Assembly: GCA_951394045.1 (NCBI GenBank)
Contig: OX595991.1
Location: forward strand, 1,488,001 to 1,552,000
Length of the DNA: 64,000 nucleotides
Direction of reading: 5' to 3'
DNA from: Nitzschia sp. DOCU1
Lineage: Eukaryota > Bacillariophyta > Bacillariophyceae > Bacillariales > Bacillariaceae
Under the pieces are notes generated by a model, which saw only the letters and a list, made by a program, of their open reading frames with translations, had not been told where the DNA came from and made no database searches. Each line of letters opens with the position of its first letter. The stretch's first letter is position 1. Position numbers and translations under genes: made by a program. Shown piece after piece: positions 34,975 through 45,264 of this stretch.

Positions 34975-37900
34975 TCAGTACATAAACGCCATTTGGTTTG
35001 AATCCACCTTCGAGACCTTTCGAACCATGTAGGGACATGCAGCGGCGCTACATTTGGACGGTAGCTTGGAAATGTCAAATCGCCAGAGAGTAGTCTGGGC
35101 TCTAAACAAGAAATCCAATTTTTGCATTTCCAACAAACGCAATTCTTGTGAGACCGTGAACCCAGTCGAGCACGAGCCATCCTTGGCTGTTGCAAGCAGG
35201 TGCACCGGAAGAATTAATTCCTCCACAGATGTTCCACAATCGACATCGATCTTCAAGGTATCGCTTCCAAAGGACTTGGCTCCAATAATAAACCCTATTA
35301 TTGGAACGGTTTCACCAGAGACCGAAACTGGCAGGTCTAATCGCACATGACTTGCCACCCGCTTGACATGTTGGTTGGATTCTCTCGTCCACTCGTCAAA
35401 TCTCTGCTGTGTCTCGGCCGGAGCTGTGGATATGGATGATAATTTGGTGTATCGGGCTACTGTACAATTCATCGTATTGTCGAAACCGAGCATGTGCAAA
35501 TCCATGAACGTAGTTGCGTTTGAAGAAGATTCTTGAGCAAACAGTTTGCCCATACGGTGCTTCTTTAGTAACTCGAGCGGCAGCTTGTCGAAATGGATTC
35601 TAAGCAGCAAATGACTCTCATCAGTCAGATAAAGCGCCACTCCGGGAACGCCCCCGACGGATTCCTTTAAGCCACCAACCAGTATCCCCGTCGTGTCGAA
35701 GTCCATGCTATGCCAACATCTCCTTTCCGTCCCCTTGGTTTCCTCCAGAGTGCGAGAGTGCAAATGGACTTCAAAAAGATCCACGTAGCTTCTCTTCCGG
35801 TATGTATCACTGGAAATGGCGTCCACAAAAGCCGGGTCTACGCGTCGAAAAACGGCCCGTCCACTCACGGACAGTTGTAGGAGACCTTCGTAGGGTGGTC
35901 TAGCTGCGACATCGCGGAATTCCAAGACTGCCCCTTCCTGCAATAACCTTAGTTGGTCCTCCAGTGGATCCCAAATGGTAAGAAGGGCCGATTCAGAACT
36001 GGGACCCGGCGCCGACTTGCTGGTACCTACGCTATGCACCTTGGCCCGAATGAACGGGACGCTAGTCCGCAGAAGAGAATCGTCGGCTTGGAGTTCAGCC
36101 TCAATTTCTTCTTGAACCCTATGCTGCAGAAGGGCGCGGCGGCGTTCAATCCAGGAAGTCAATACGAGCCTTTCCTCCTCGCTAAGGTTTCCGATTCCAA
36201 AATTTCCAGCAGCGTGACTCTTCCAAACGGATGGGGCACCCTCGTCAATGTCCTTTACACGAATGTCAGTCGAGTTATCCCTAAACTCCCACATGAAAAT
36301 GTTGAAAGAACGCACCTGTTCTACCTCACGCCTCACTCGTTCGGATAACCTCTCGACTGCTTCGAGCTTTCTCTTCTCGATAGCTGACCGTCTTTCATCT
36401 TCTTCCTCCTCGGTTAACGTGATAGTTCCTGTGTTTGATCCCTTCTCCAGGAATTGCAAAGGGTATCGTCGTAGAATAATGAGTCGAATCGATGGAATTT
36501 CGCCTCCGCCGACGACAATGTCTGAAATTCTTGTCGTCACCGGAACCATTCTCCCCAATTTCTCTTTAAGACGGATAAAACCGAGCTTGCAGTCCCACCT
36601 CGCCAATCGAGTACAGTTCGTCTTCAACGAAAGAAAAGGTCTTCGGAATCCAACAGAATCGTTGACATAGTCCAAATCTAATGGATCGATACCATTGTCT
36701 GCCCCCACGAGCTGCGCGTTAAAGACCAATAGCTTGGTACCCACCCGAATAAGTCCATCACCGACAAAGTGTGATAGCATCGAGTCCACGTCTGCATCAA
36801 CGTCGTACCATCCATCAGTGAGACGAATTTTTGCGTTGCGCATTTGGTCGGTGCTCCTTCGGAGCACTCGGCTTACACACAATATCATTGGTAACGAAGC
36901 AGCAGCATCTCGATTCAGAATCATTCGAATTGCAGCCCGGTGCCCCTCGCAGACTTCTTTACGGTACCGTGACTGAAGCGCCTGTACAACTCTTTCGTAT
37001 GTAAGATACCTCCCACCAAGGACAGCAGAAAAGCTCCTCTCGTAAGATGCAAGATTCCAGACAACCCACCGTTTATGGTTTCGAATCCATGCTCCACTGA
37101 GATTCTCTGCTTTGCAGCCTCTACTGAGCAAACTTTGTTCCAGGTCTTCAACGTTACCAACACTCGTGTCGGGACTGAGTATTTCCTTCGAGCAACCATC
37201 CGACAAACCCAAACTTGTGGGAAGACCAGTAAAGACATCAAACTTCACGTGAATCGAGTTTTGACTATCTATCCGCAGAACACTGTCGCGGACCCCGTTT
37301 CTAGCACATTCCTCTGGGTCATTTGAAAGAATCCCTTGCCGGACGGCGCTTTTCAACATCAAGTAACAGCTGTTGACTTGCGGGTTAGACGAGTCGCAGG
37401 GGCGCATTTTTGCTCGAAGCACGTCGTCTTGCCTACAGCTGGTAACTTCCTGCAAACGCAATGGAAAATGTCCTATGGAAGGGGATGCATGCGTCATAGA
37501 CTCAGCTAGGTGGGAAGCTGCTCGCTGGTGTAAAAGGCGAAATGGATTTCGGTCGGGGATTTCCCTTGGTGTTACGGTTGGAATAGCACTGCCACTCGAC
37601 CTGGTTAGCTCTGCTGCTTGAAATTCAAAGGCTTTTGTTGTTACCTGCGCAGAAGATGATTCATCGTCCCAACCGAAACAGCCCTTGCTTCGAATTAGTC
37701 CAGTACGAACTTCATCTGCTCGTAGCGACGTTTGTTTTGCACGAGCGCCTTGTTCTCCATTCGGTGTGACCACTGGGTTCTGGTTGCATTGATTTGTATC
37801 CGCCTTGTCGACCGACGCCCCATGCAAAAAAGGTGACCGGCGAGAATATCCACAAAGCGGACCAAAACTTTCACCCAACGATGCCGATTCGAATGAATTT

Positions 37901-40900
37901 TCCCCCGTAGAGTGCTCCCTCGAAGGGTTTGAAACCAAGGGAGTCTGTAAGCTAAGACCATTGTTTGGCATTTGGCTGATACCGCGGACACCACCGATGG
38001 AGCTTCCAACGCCGTCGTGACATAGGGTCGCATCATGTCGGCGAAAATTGGTTGTGTTCACTGCAACCTTACAGTGTACTCCGGACGGAAACAAGGCCTT
38101 TGAAACGGGGTCTATGCACACGCCTGATTTCGTAGGTGCAATCATTTCACATCCCTTATCACCGAAAACCACTTCGTGACCTTTCCGCAGGCTCTCGCAA
38201 TCGACAGCGATCTCCGATCTCGATCCGGCCGTTTCAAACGACGGCATTGTGGCAGTAAAAACACCATCTGGATCAACCGAAATGTCGATCCCATTCAGTA
38301 CCTCGTAAGCTTTCCGCAGGCTCGCACCATCGACATTGATCTGCGATCTCGATCCAGCCGTCTGAAACGAGGACATTGGGGCGGTGACACCACCATCTGC
38401 ATCCACTGACCGCCCAATCCCATCCAACAATTCGTGAGCTTTACGTAAGCTTGCACCATCGACATTGATCTGCGATCTCGATCCAGCCGTTTGAAACGAG
38501 GGCATTGGGGCGGTGACACCACCATCTGCATCCACTAACCGCCCAATCCCATCCAACAATTCGTGAGCTTTACGTAAGCTTGCACCATCGACATTGATCT
38601 GAGATCTCGATCCGGCCGTTTGAAACGAGGGCATTGGGGCGGTGACACCACCATCTGCATCCACTGACCGCCCAATCCCATCCAACAATTCGTGAGCTTT
38701 ACGTAAGCTTGCACCATCGACATTGATCTGCGATCTCGATCCGGCCGTTTGAAACGAGGGCATTGGGGCGGTGACACCACCATCTGCATCCACTGACCGC
38801 CCAATCCCATCCAACAATTCGTGAGCTTTACGTAAGCTTGCACCATCGACATTGATCTGAGATCTCAATCCAGCCGTTTGAAACGAGGACATTGGGGCGG
38901 TGACACCACCATCTGCATCCACTGACCGCCCAATCCCATCCAACAATTCGTGAGCTTTACGTAAGCTTGCACCATCGACATTGATCTGAGATCTCGATCC
39001 GGCCGTTTGAAACGAGGGCATTGGGGCGGTGACACCACCATCTGCATCCACTGACCGCCCAATCCCATCCAACAATTCGTGAGCTTTACGTAAGCTTGCA
39101 CCATCGACATTGATCTGCGATCTCGATCCAGCCGTTTGAAACGAGGGCATTGGGGCGGTGACACCACCATCTGCATCCACTAACCGCCCAATCCCATCCA
39201 ACAATTCGTGAGCTTTACGTAAGCTTGCACCATCGATATTGATCTGCGATCTCGATCCGGCCGTTTGAAACGAGGGCATTGGGGCGGTGACACCACCATC
39301 TGCATCCACTGACCGCCCAATCCCATCCAACAATTCGTGAGCTTTACGTAAGCTTGCACCATCGACATTGATCTGCGATCTCGATCCAGCCGTCTGAAAC
39401 GAGGACATTGGGGCGGTGACACCACCATCTGCATCCACTAACCGCCCAATCCCATCCAACAATTCGTGAGCTTTACGTAAGCTTGCACCATCGACATTGA
39501 TCTGCGATCTCGATCCGGCCGTCTGAAACGAGGGCATTGGGGCGGTGACACCACCATCTGCATCCACTGACCGCCCAATCCCATCCAACAATTCGTGAGC
39601 TTTACGTAAGCTTGCACCATCGACATTGATCTGCGATCTCGATCCGGCCGTTTGAAACGAGGGCATTGGGGCGGTGACACCACCATCTGCATCCACTAAC
39701 CGCCCAATCCCATCCAACAATTCGTGAGCTTTACGTAAGCTTGCACCATCGACATTGATCTGCGATCTCGATCCGGCCGTTTGAAACGAGGGCATTGGGG
39801 CGGTGACACCACCATCTGCATCCACTGACCGCCCAATCCCATCCAACAATTCGTGAGCTTTACGTAAGCTTGCACCATCGACATTGATCTGCGATCTCGA
39901 TCCAGCCGTCTGAAACGAGGACATTGGGGCGGTGACACCACCATCTGCATCCACTGACCGCCCAATCCCATCCAACAATTCGTGAGCTTTACGTAAGCTT
40001 GCACCATCGACATTGATCTGCGATCTCGATCCGGCCGTTTGAAACGAGGGCATTGCGCCAATAGCAGCACCACCTGGATGAACTGACTGTTCAATCCCAT
40101 CCAACAATTCGTGAGCTTTCCTCAAGCTTGCACCATCGACACTGATCTGAGATCTCGATCCAGCTGTTTGAAAGTATGCCAGCCGAGCCACTTCGTTTGA
40201 CGTAGTGACTTGTTGCTGGATTGTAGGCCGTGGTGGGAGTGCCCGAGGCTGAAATACGACTTTATGCTGAGCGTTTTGGTGGGTCTGGTGTGCTAGCCTT
40301 CCACTTCTCGGAACGCTGTTCTGTGATGTTGTTGTAATCTCTCGGGCATCCCTCGAATTTTGAGCTGAAGCTTTGAAAGAATTGCTTCGCTTCAACTCCA
40401 AATCGAAATAAATGGGGGTTGTTAGTTCTTCCTGAAGACACTGTTCCGCATCGCTCACGATGCACTCATCTACTTGCATACGCGGGATTGATCCTGCCGT
40501 TTGAACCACCATTTTTGACTGATGGTCCTTCTCAGTGTCTGCATTACCACTTTCATCCCGTCGCAGCCCTCTCGCATCTTCGTTTGCATTGTGATGTTGA
40601 CTTTCATCGGACTTTCCCCCACTGCCGTCGATAGATTTGATCTCCTCCTGACTGGGGGGAGTATAGTGAAATGTCTCTGAATCATCTTGCGATGGCTCTG
40701 CCATTGGACTACAGGCCGTCGTCAAAGAATTCATGTCCCCTATGCTGTCCCCATCTAGCACCGCCAATAGGCCCCTTGAGCACTTTTTGTTCCCAAAGCG
40801 AAGCCATACCCTGACATGACTTGAAGCGGCGATTTTTTCTGTTCGACAACGCTTCCTGCCGCTATAGCTACTGCCATCGTTATCGGTAGTTACTCGTCGG

Positions 40901-41073
40901 CCGCCGCAAGCATCGCATCGCCTTTTTCTCCTCGGATTCTCGAGGGTACAATAGCAGCAGCTCCAAGTAGAGAAGCCGTCCATTGTAAGGCAGTAGTAAT
41001 ACGCGGCCCCGCAAAAGTGGTCGACAGTGTGTTTCTTGCAAAGCCCGTCATTGTTGATCGTCCCCACCATCAT
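34975..41073 (-). CDS. BRCA2: BRCA2 homologue with an expanded BRC repeat array
   Basis: Single exon of 2032 residues from the ATG at 41073; a second ATG at 40983 may be the true start. From the N-terminus: a RanBP2-type zinc finger (about 35-58: WSCCYC...CDACGG), an acidic disordered region, and a BRC array at about 301-990. The BRC array has 16 units, most exactly 43 residues, with core FQTAGSRSQINVDGASLRKA and LLDG in the place of the LFDE half. The DNA-binding domain starts near 1320: WIRNHKRWVVWNLASYE (helical domain), LTDGWYDVDADVD (OB1), ILRRYPLQFLEKG with a charged coiled coil like the tower (OB2), and a third OB region near 1925-1960. BRCA2 loads RAD51 on ssDNA in homologous recombination. 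No premature stop is present. Confidence 0.95.
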   Translation of the reverse strand: MMVGTINNDGLCKKHTVDHFCGAAYYYCLTMDGFSTWSCCYCTLENPRRKRRCDACGGRRVTTDNDGSSYSGRKRCRTEKIAASSHVRVWLRFGNKKCSRGLLAVLDGDSIGDMNSLTTACSPMAEPSQDDSETFHYTPPSQEEIKSIDGSGGKSDESQHHNANEDARGLRRDESGNADTEKDHQSKMVVQTAGSIPRMQVDECIVSDAEQCLQEELTTPIYFDLELKRSNSFKASAQNSRDAREITTTSQNSVPRSGRLAHQTHQNAQHKVVFQPRALPPRPTIQQQVTTSNEVARLAYFQTAGSRSQISVDGASLRKAHELLDGIEQSVHPGGAAIGAMPSFQTAGSRSQINVDGASLRKAHELLDGIGRSVDADGGVTAPMSSFQTAGSRSQINVDGASLRKAHELLDGIGRSVDADGGVTAPMPSFQTAGSRSQINVDGASLRKAHELLDGIGRLVDADGGVTAPMPSFQTAGSRSQINVDGASLRKAHELLDGIGRSVDADGGVTAPMPSFQTAGSRSQINVDGASLRKAHELLDGIGRLVDADGGVTAPMSSFQTAGSRSQINVDGASLRKAHELLDGIGRSVDADGGVTAPMPSFQTAGSRSQINIDGASLRKAHELLDGIGRLVDADGGVTAPMPSFQTAGSRSQINVDGASLRKAHELLDGIGRSVDADGGVTAPMPSFQTAGSRSQINVDGASLRKAHELLDGIGRSVDADGGVTAPMSSFQTAGLRSQINVDGASLRKAHELLDGIGRSVDADGGVTAPMPSFQTAGSRSQINVDGASLRKAHELLDGIGRSVDADGGVTAPMPSFQTAGSRSQINVDGASLRKAHELLDGIGRLVDADGGVTAPMPSFQTAGSRSQINVDGASLRKAHELLDGIGRSVDADGGVTAPMSSFQTAGSRSQINVDGASLRKAYEVLNGIDISVDPDGVFTATMPSFETAGSRSEIAVDCESLRKGHEVVFGDKGCEMIAPTKSGVCIDPVSKALFPSGVHCKVAVNTTNFRRHDATLCHDGVGSSIGGVRGISQMPNNGLSLQTPLVSNPSREHSTGENSFESASLGESFGPLCGYSRRSPFLHGASVDKADTNQCNQNPVVTPNGEQGARAKQTSLRADEVRTGLIRSKGCFGWDDESSSAQVTTKAFEFQAAELTRSSGSAIPTVTPREIPDRNPFRLLHQRAASHLAESMTHASPSIGHFPLRLQEVTSCRQDDVLRAKMRPCDSSNPQVNSCYLMLKSAVRQGILSNDPEECARNGVRDSVLRIDSQNSIHVKFDVFTGLPTSLGLSDGCSKEILSPDTSVGNVEDLEQSLLSRGCKAENLSGAWIRNHKRWVVWNLASYERSFSAVLGGRYLTYERVVQALQSRYRKEVCEGHRAAIRMILNRDAAASLPMILCVSRVLRRSTDQMRNAKIRLTDGWYDVDADVDSMLSHFVGDGLIRVGTKLLVFNAQLVGADNGIDPLDLDYVNDSVGFRRPFLSLKTNCTRLARWDCKLGFIRLKEKLGRMVPVTTRISDIVVGGGEIPSIRLIILRRYPLQFLEKGSNTGTITLTEEEEDERRSAIEKRKLEAVERLSERVRREVEQVRSFNIFMWEFRDNSTDIRVKDIDEGAPSVWKSHAAGNFGIGNLSEEERLVLTSWIERRRALLQHRVQEEIEAELQADDSLLRTSVPFIRAKVHSVGTSKSAPGPSSESALLTIWDPLEDQLRLLQEGAVLEFRDVAARPPYEGLLQLSVSGRAVFRRVDPAFVDAISSDTYRKRSYVDLFEVHLHSRTLEETKGTERRCWHSMDFDTTGILVGGLKESVGGVPGVALYLTDESHLLLRIHFDKLPLELLKKHRMGKLFAQESSSNATTFMDLHMLGFDNTMNCTVARYTKLSSISTAPAETQQRFDEWTRESNQHVKRVASHVRLDLPVSVSGETVPIIGFIIGAKSFGSDTLKIDVDCGTSVEELILPVHLLATAKDGSCSTGFTVSQELRLLEMQKLDFLFRAQTTLWRFDISKLPSKCSAAACPYMVRKVSKVDSNQMAFMY
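38113..40173 (-). repeat. Coding minisatellite: 16 tandem BRC units, 129-bp period
   Basis: Fifteen head-to-tail units of exactly 129 bp fill 38239-40173; a sixteenth, diverged unit follows at about 38113-38238. Thirteen inner units are nearly identical and differ mainly at two positions: Ser/Leu in GR(S/L)VD and Pro/Ser in PM(P/S)S. The first and last two units are more diverged, as expected for an array that evolves by unequal exchange in its centre. The period is a multiple of three, so the reading frame survives copy changes. Confidence 0.95.
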
Positions 41074-41434
41074 CTTTTGAAGTCAGTCACGTGTGCACCA
41101 ACTGATCATGAGGATGTCCGTATCAATAAAAGTTACATACGTATGACACAGTACCTACAGGCCGTACATCTCAAATGACCAATACGACTGTGCATTCAAC
41201 GCTGTGGTCATGGTTTGATATGTACAGGTTAATTTATTGCACTCTATGATACTAACAAGGTAAAAGCAGCGAAGAGTGCAAATGTAGAGGACAAATGCTC
41301 TCCGTCCCTCGGGCATTATGCAGGTCCGAGATGTTCCCTGAAAAGTGTGGAATTTTACGTTGGCTCGGAAGAGCCAAACTGAGAGAAATGGAGGCGTCGA
41401 TTCAAGGCGCCCAAGAAGGAATGGGATTGAAGAA
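41074..41434. other. Intergenic between BRCA2 and the O-fucosyltransferase-like gene
   Basis: 361 bp serving as the BRCA2 upstream region and the 3' flank of its neighbour. No other feature seen. Confidence 0.5.
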
Positions 41435-43703
41435 CTACGAGTTCAACATCCCAATCCCCTTATCTATATCGCGCCAACTAGTCGGGAACTCGCGATTGAA
41501 AAAGCCACCACGAAGGGGGGCGAACGTCTGCAACTCGTACTTCTGCTTTTTCTCAGCATAGTAAAAGGAAGTCGGCAGTATCCCCTCTTTGTACCCGGGA
41601 GACAGGTCGTTCTGCGAATGATAACCACGGATCCGTGTGATGTATCCAGTAAATGTCTTTCACGAGAGTACGATCTTCGGTTAGAAACGATTTGCAGGTT
41701 CACATCGTAAAACATGACGACTCACCGAGAACCAACACCCAAAGAAAATCCTCCCGCGACTTGCAACGAGCTGATCGACCATGCCGAAATAGTTCGTGTT
41801 GACCCCTTCCAACTCGTGCTCAAAATCGTCAAGAAAAACAAGGTCGTACACCTGGCGAAGATGGTCGAAAAACTTCTTGTCTCGCTCGTCAGTGGCGATA
41901 AAAATCGTTGTGTTGGGCGTGAGTTGGTCTTTCGAGTTTTCGTAAATCTCGTCGGCGGGAATACGTGTTGTATGAAACTGAAAATCCCCTGCACACAGAC
42001 AGGTTCAGATTATGCAACACAAATCAGTTGCAAGAGGAATCAGAGAAAAACTTACCTCGTCGAACGTGAAATCTAGAGGAGAATGTGAGTGCAGAAGCAA
42101 CCCTCCGCTGCAAACGTCCGTCATATTCCACGTATGTACTTACGAGTCGAATAAACCTTCAGGATTTCTTTGTGGGTCGCGCTTCCGGGCACGATCCCTC
42201 ACGGCTGCAACAACCCGCGCACTGTGCAATCCAGGAAATTAGTCAGATATTTTCGAGAAGTAAGGAAATTCGGTTTCGGCAAACAACTTACGCGGCACAC
42301 TGGATTTCATCTATGTATCTTTGGGTGGCAAGAGTCAGGGCGTGACATAGCAATGCTTCGACGACAAGAAAAGATGCTTTTACAAGCTTACCTCACATGG
42401 TCTCGGATGAAACGTTTCATGAACAAATCTTTGAAAATTCCAAAAATTATTGAGCAAGTTGATGAAAATTATTGAGCAAGTTGATGGTGTCGCTTGCCCC
42501 CCGTATGAAGCCGACGTACCTTCTTTCCAATCTTCAAAGAACAGAAAAGCATAAAAGTGGACAAGCAGGCGAAGCTTCATCTTATGGTTGCACTGGAAAT
42601 GAAGTCCTGGGGCAGCCTGCATGTCCTCGTCGTATACGCAGAGCTTTTTCCTTCCAGCTAGAGTCTCCTCCAATCGGGGCAAAGGGTCTGGGTTGTCAAC
42701 AGCTACAGGATTCCCGGGGGCGATCCTTGTTCTCGCTTTCTCTACAAGCCCCTGCAAGAAGGCCACGTCTTTGTGGTCCCCCGAGGCAGGAAATGTAGGT
42801 AAGCAGTCACCAGGCCTCCACTCCGGCGTATTCGTCACGTTTCGAAGGAATCCTCTCAAGATATCGTAGTCATTTTGATCGATACCATCCCAATCGGTAC
42901 GATTACCCGGAGGAAACTCCACCTCCCCTGTGTATTTGTTTTTTAACCTCCCTGTCATTGCTTGGGTTTCCAAGTACTCCTTCATAGAAATTATGTCGAG
43001 CCCAACGTGCTCCGCCGCAATCTCGTCCATTGGATAGAAGTCCACAAAAGAAAAATGTTTTTTTTGCCGATTGTCTGCTTTTCCGAGTAGGTACATCCGC
43101 TTTTCCGGTGGCATCACCAAAGTGCGCCCCATTGCCAAAGCTAAAGCGATAGTGGATTCCTGCGCCGAACAAGAGCGTCGGGAAAGTGAGTCGAGGTGGG
43201 TTCGTTGGATGCTATCTGCAGAAAGGCGACGCCTGTCAACAACTCACCATGGCCATTCTAATGTTGTTCCAGCCGCCCCCATCGGGTTCGAAAGTAAGGT
43301 ACTTTGTTTCAGTCGGATGTTTGAATGGGGAAACCCATTGCGCATCCTCCGGAATGTCTTGCCAATAAACCAATTCAGCCGCCTTATCAGTTGAGGGCCC
43401 GCCGTGTGCCTCGCAATCTAGTGTCCCTAGTTTGATGTCGTTCCTTGCACCTTTATTTTTTCCTCGATTGCGTCCCCGAAAGTCCTTTTTGAAATCTTCC
43501 ACTGCCTCATGAAAAACCGTGTTGTGAGAGTGTTCGATCCTCCCCGTGAGATGCAAAACGTTCAAGCTGAGCGACACAAGAAATGCCATGCCAAATACCG
43601 CAATAAACAGGTCATTCAATCCAGTCCCTCCCGTTTTCCGTCTGTCTTCTTTCGTCGCGGACTTCTTTTGTTGAGTCGAGGGCGTTGTTATTGTCGAGAC
43701 CAT
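41435..43703 (-). CDS. O-fucosyltransferase-like type II membrane protein, 8 exons
   Basis: Exons: complement(41435..41656, 41726..41988, 42056..42072, 42144..42221, 42292..42318, 42392..42428, 42520..43159, 43248..43703); 579 residues. Introns are 67-91 nt, all GT-AG, and the frame closes exactly. Residues 30-55 contain a signal anchor (LNDLFIAVFGMAFLVSLSL), placing the catalytic domain in the Golgi lumen. Near residue 145 comes GGGWNNIRMAM, the GDP-fucose fold start of the O-FucT family, then ALAMGRTLVMPPEKRMYLL. Joining three exons yields the catalytic-region motif SFHVRRGDFQ; later come ATDERD and the C-terminal GCWFSTFTGYITR. The family adds fucose or related sugars to proteins or glycans; the acceptor is unknown. 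Exons of 17, 27 and 37 nt are unusually small. The start chosen gives a type II topology; in-frame ATGs further upstream exist. Confidence 0.85.
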
Positions 43704-44240
43704 ATTTGCACGCGGGAAACCATGGACTGATGTCGCTTTCACAACAAACCAAGGTTTTTGCTTCCAGCCACAATGCAAAAATCCGTGACTCTTTTTTGGT
43801 CCGCCGAATCTTTTCTCCTCGATATCGGTCCGTGGTGTCCCTGGGGAGACCATGAAAATCAATGGCGCGGTGGGGTAGGGGCCCTGCCGGCGCCTCAAGG
43901 GTACAAAGTGGAGAACCAGATATAAGTAATTGTCGCGATGAGGAGTCGACCGTTATTTGACATAGAGATGACCGGTAAAGCACGCGCGCTGGTTGACTCG
44001 CACTGTGGGGAAATGAAAGGGGAACTGGCTGCCGGCTCGGAACACCCCCGAAATCGATTGAGTTGTGTTTTCTTTTGTTGTAAAGATGTAGGCACCGAAG
44101 GCTGCTGGAGGGATGTGATGGTGTAGCAGAAAGGGATACAACATACGGATGGATGGAGGGGTGATGCTGGGATAAGAGAGAATTTGGTTGTCGAAGGAGC
44201 GGTGTTACCCGTCGTTGTCGCATTGAAACGGCCATTGTCT
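43704..44240. other. Divergent intergenic region
   Basis: Upstream of the O-fucosyltransferase-like gene. The frame of that gene continues open to 43898, so an N-terminal extension is possible. No separate gene recognised. Confidence 0.4.
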
Positions 44241-44356
44241 CGCCCCCAGTGTTAATTCATCATGCCTGCCGCGTATCCGAGAGATTGCTATTGCGTTACG
44301 CTTAAGCGCGATTGCGTTGTTAGTCGATGCGATACTGAAATAACGTGCATTTTTAA
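44241..44356. repeat. 116-bp dispersed repeat, copy 1 (second copy at 61697)
   Basis: Matches 61697-61812 without gaps, 7 mismatches counted by eye. It encodes a 31-codon Cys-rich frame from ATG at 44262, but all differences between the copies that fall inside the frame change the amino acid, so the frame is not under visible constraint. It sits upstream of a RING gene. Confidence 0.85.
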
Positions 44357-44437
44357 ATAAATGTATACGGGATTTCGTTAATCGATGCGATACTGAAATA
44401 ACGTGCATTATTAAATAAGTTTATACGGGATTTCGTG
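44324..44437. repeat. 58-bp tandem repeat, two copies
   Basis: Units start tcgatgcgatactgaaataa at 44324 and 44382, with a few mismatches; the array ends about 60 bp before the RING gene start. Confidence 0.75.
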
Positions 44438-44499
44438 GTTGTCTGTCGCAAAGAGCGCGTCGTAGTCTCATAAATCGTAGGGAGGGTACATTTCGTAGG

Positions 44500-44889
44500 A
44501 TGACGGTCGTGGAAGCGGAAGTAGAAGAAGTTGCCCGCGGCACTGGGACGAGGTTGGATCCCATCTATTTCGCGGCGGTGGAGGTGGAAGAAGTGGCGCG
44601 TGGCACCGGCACGCAATCGAATCCTATTTATTTCGTTCCCTTAGAAGTATCGGCTCGTGGCACTGCAACTCAATCGAGTCAACTTATTGCCACTGAATCG
44701 AATGAAATGATTGAGCGCGAAGAGTGTGCAATTTGCTACGAGCAGATTGACTGGATGAGGGATTCCGTTGTGAACCCCGACGGTTGTGTTCACGACTTTC
44801 ATCAGAGTTGTCTCGAAACTTGGCAGAGGACACGCGCTACTTGTCCACTTTGCAGACATCAGTTTAACGTTGTTTGGTATTCAGTTTAA
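44500..44889 (+). CDS. RING-H2 finger protein, putative E3 ubiquitin ligase
   Basis: Single exon of 129 residues. The N-terminal 60 residues are three decaying copies of a short motif (EEVARGTGT...PIYF), each about 18-20 residues. The C-terminal RING runs from about 75 to 122: ECAICYEQI, NPDGCVHDFHQSCLETW, CPLCRHQF, with ligand order C3H2C3. No membrane segment. RING-H2 proteins recruit E2 enzymes for ubiquitin transfer; substrate unknown. Related RING genes lie at 61.3 and 62.2 kb, and sequence upstream of this gene is duplicated beside them, so this is one of a locally spreading family. Confidence 0.85.
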   Translation: MTVVEAEVEEVARGTGTRLDPIYFAAVEVEEVARGTGTQSNPIYFVPLEVSARGTATQSSQLIATESNEMIEREECAICYEQIDWMRDSVVNPDGCVHDFHQSCLETWQRTRATCPLCRHQFNVVWYSV

Positions 44890-45054
44890 CACGATAATAG
44901 TTAGTACCATATAACCACGCAATTTCATTCGTTGGACTAGTAGTACGCAATTTGGTTACTGCATAAACCACGCAATTTGATTCCTGACTTTAATTGGAGG
45001 TCGCGTAAAAGAGAAGTGCGTTAAGTGTCTGTTATTAATTTAGCTACGGGATCT
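44890..45054. other. 3' flank of the RING gene
   Basis: Includes a 29-bp stretch (45015-45043, starting agtgcgttaagtgt) that recurs at 45891-45919 with two mismatches. Confidence 0.5.
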
Positions 45055-45234
45055 TCCATTCCAGTAGTAGACGTCGACAGCTCGCGGAGCCGTCGCTCGC
45101 AACTGTCGTCGTCATTGCTCGTCAGCCCCGCCAGCCCTGCCCGTCCGTCCGTGCGTCCATAGACGTTCGACCAAGTCGACGTCAGCGAGGTATGTATCCT
45201 ATGAGAGTGGTATTCTAGTGTACCTGGTACTGCA
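45055..45234. mobile_element. Diverged solo-LTR relic
   Basis: Aligns by eye with the inner and right part of the nearby 420-bp LTRs: shared blocks include cattgctcgtcagc, gaccaagtcgac and tattctagtgtac, ending tgca. Same orientation as the LTRs of the intact element; heavily diverged and truncated, so it is an older insertion of the same family. Confidence 0.65.
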
Positions 45235-45264
45235 CATAGAAAGCAGGCAATTTGATTTAAATGA

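Noticed and set aside
38295..40100. Long alternative-frame reading frames over the BRCA2 repeat array
   Set aside because: The repeat period is a multiple of three, so any frame without a stop in one unit stays open through the array; they are shadows of BRCA2.
44262..44357. Conserved Cys-rich micropeptide in the 116-bp repeat
   Set aside because: All within-frame differences between the two copies alter amino acids, so there is no sign of protein constraint.
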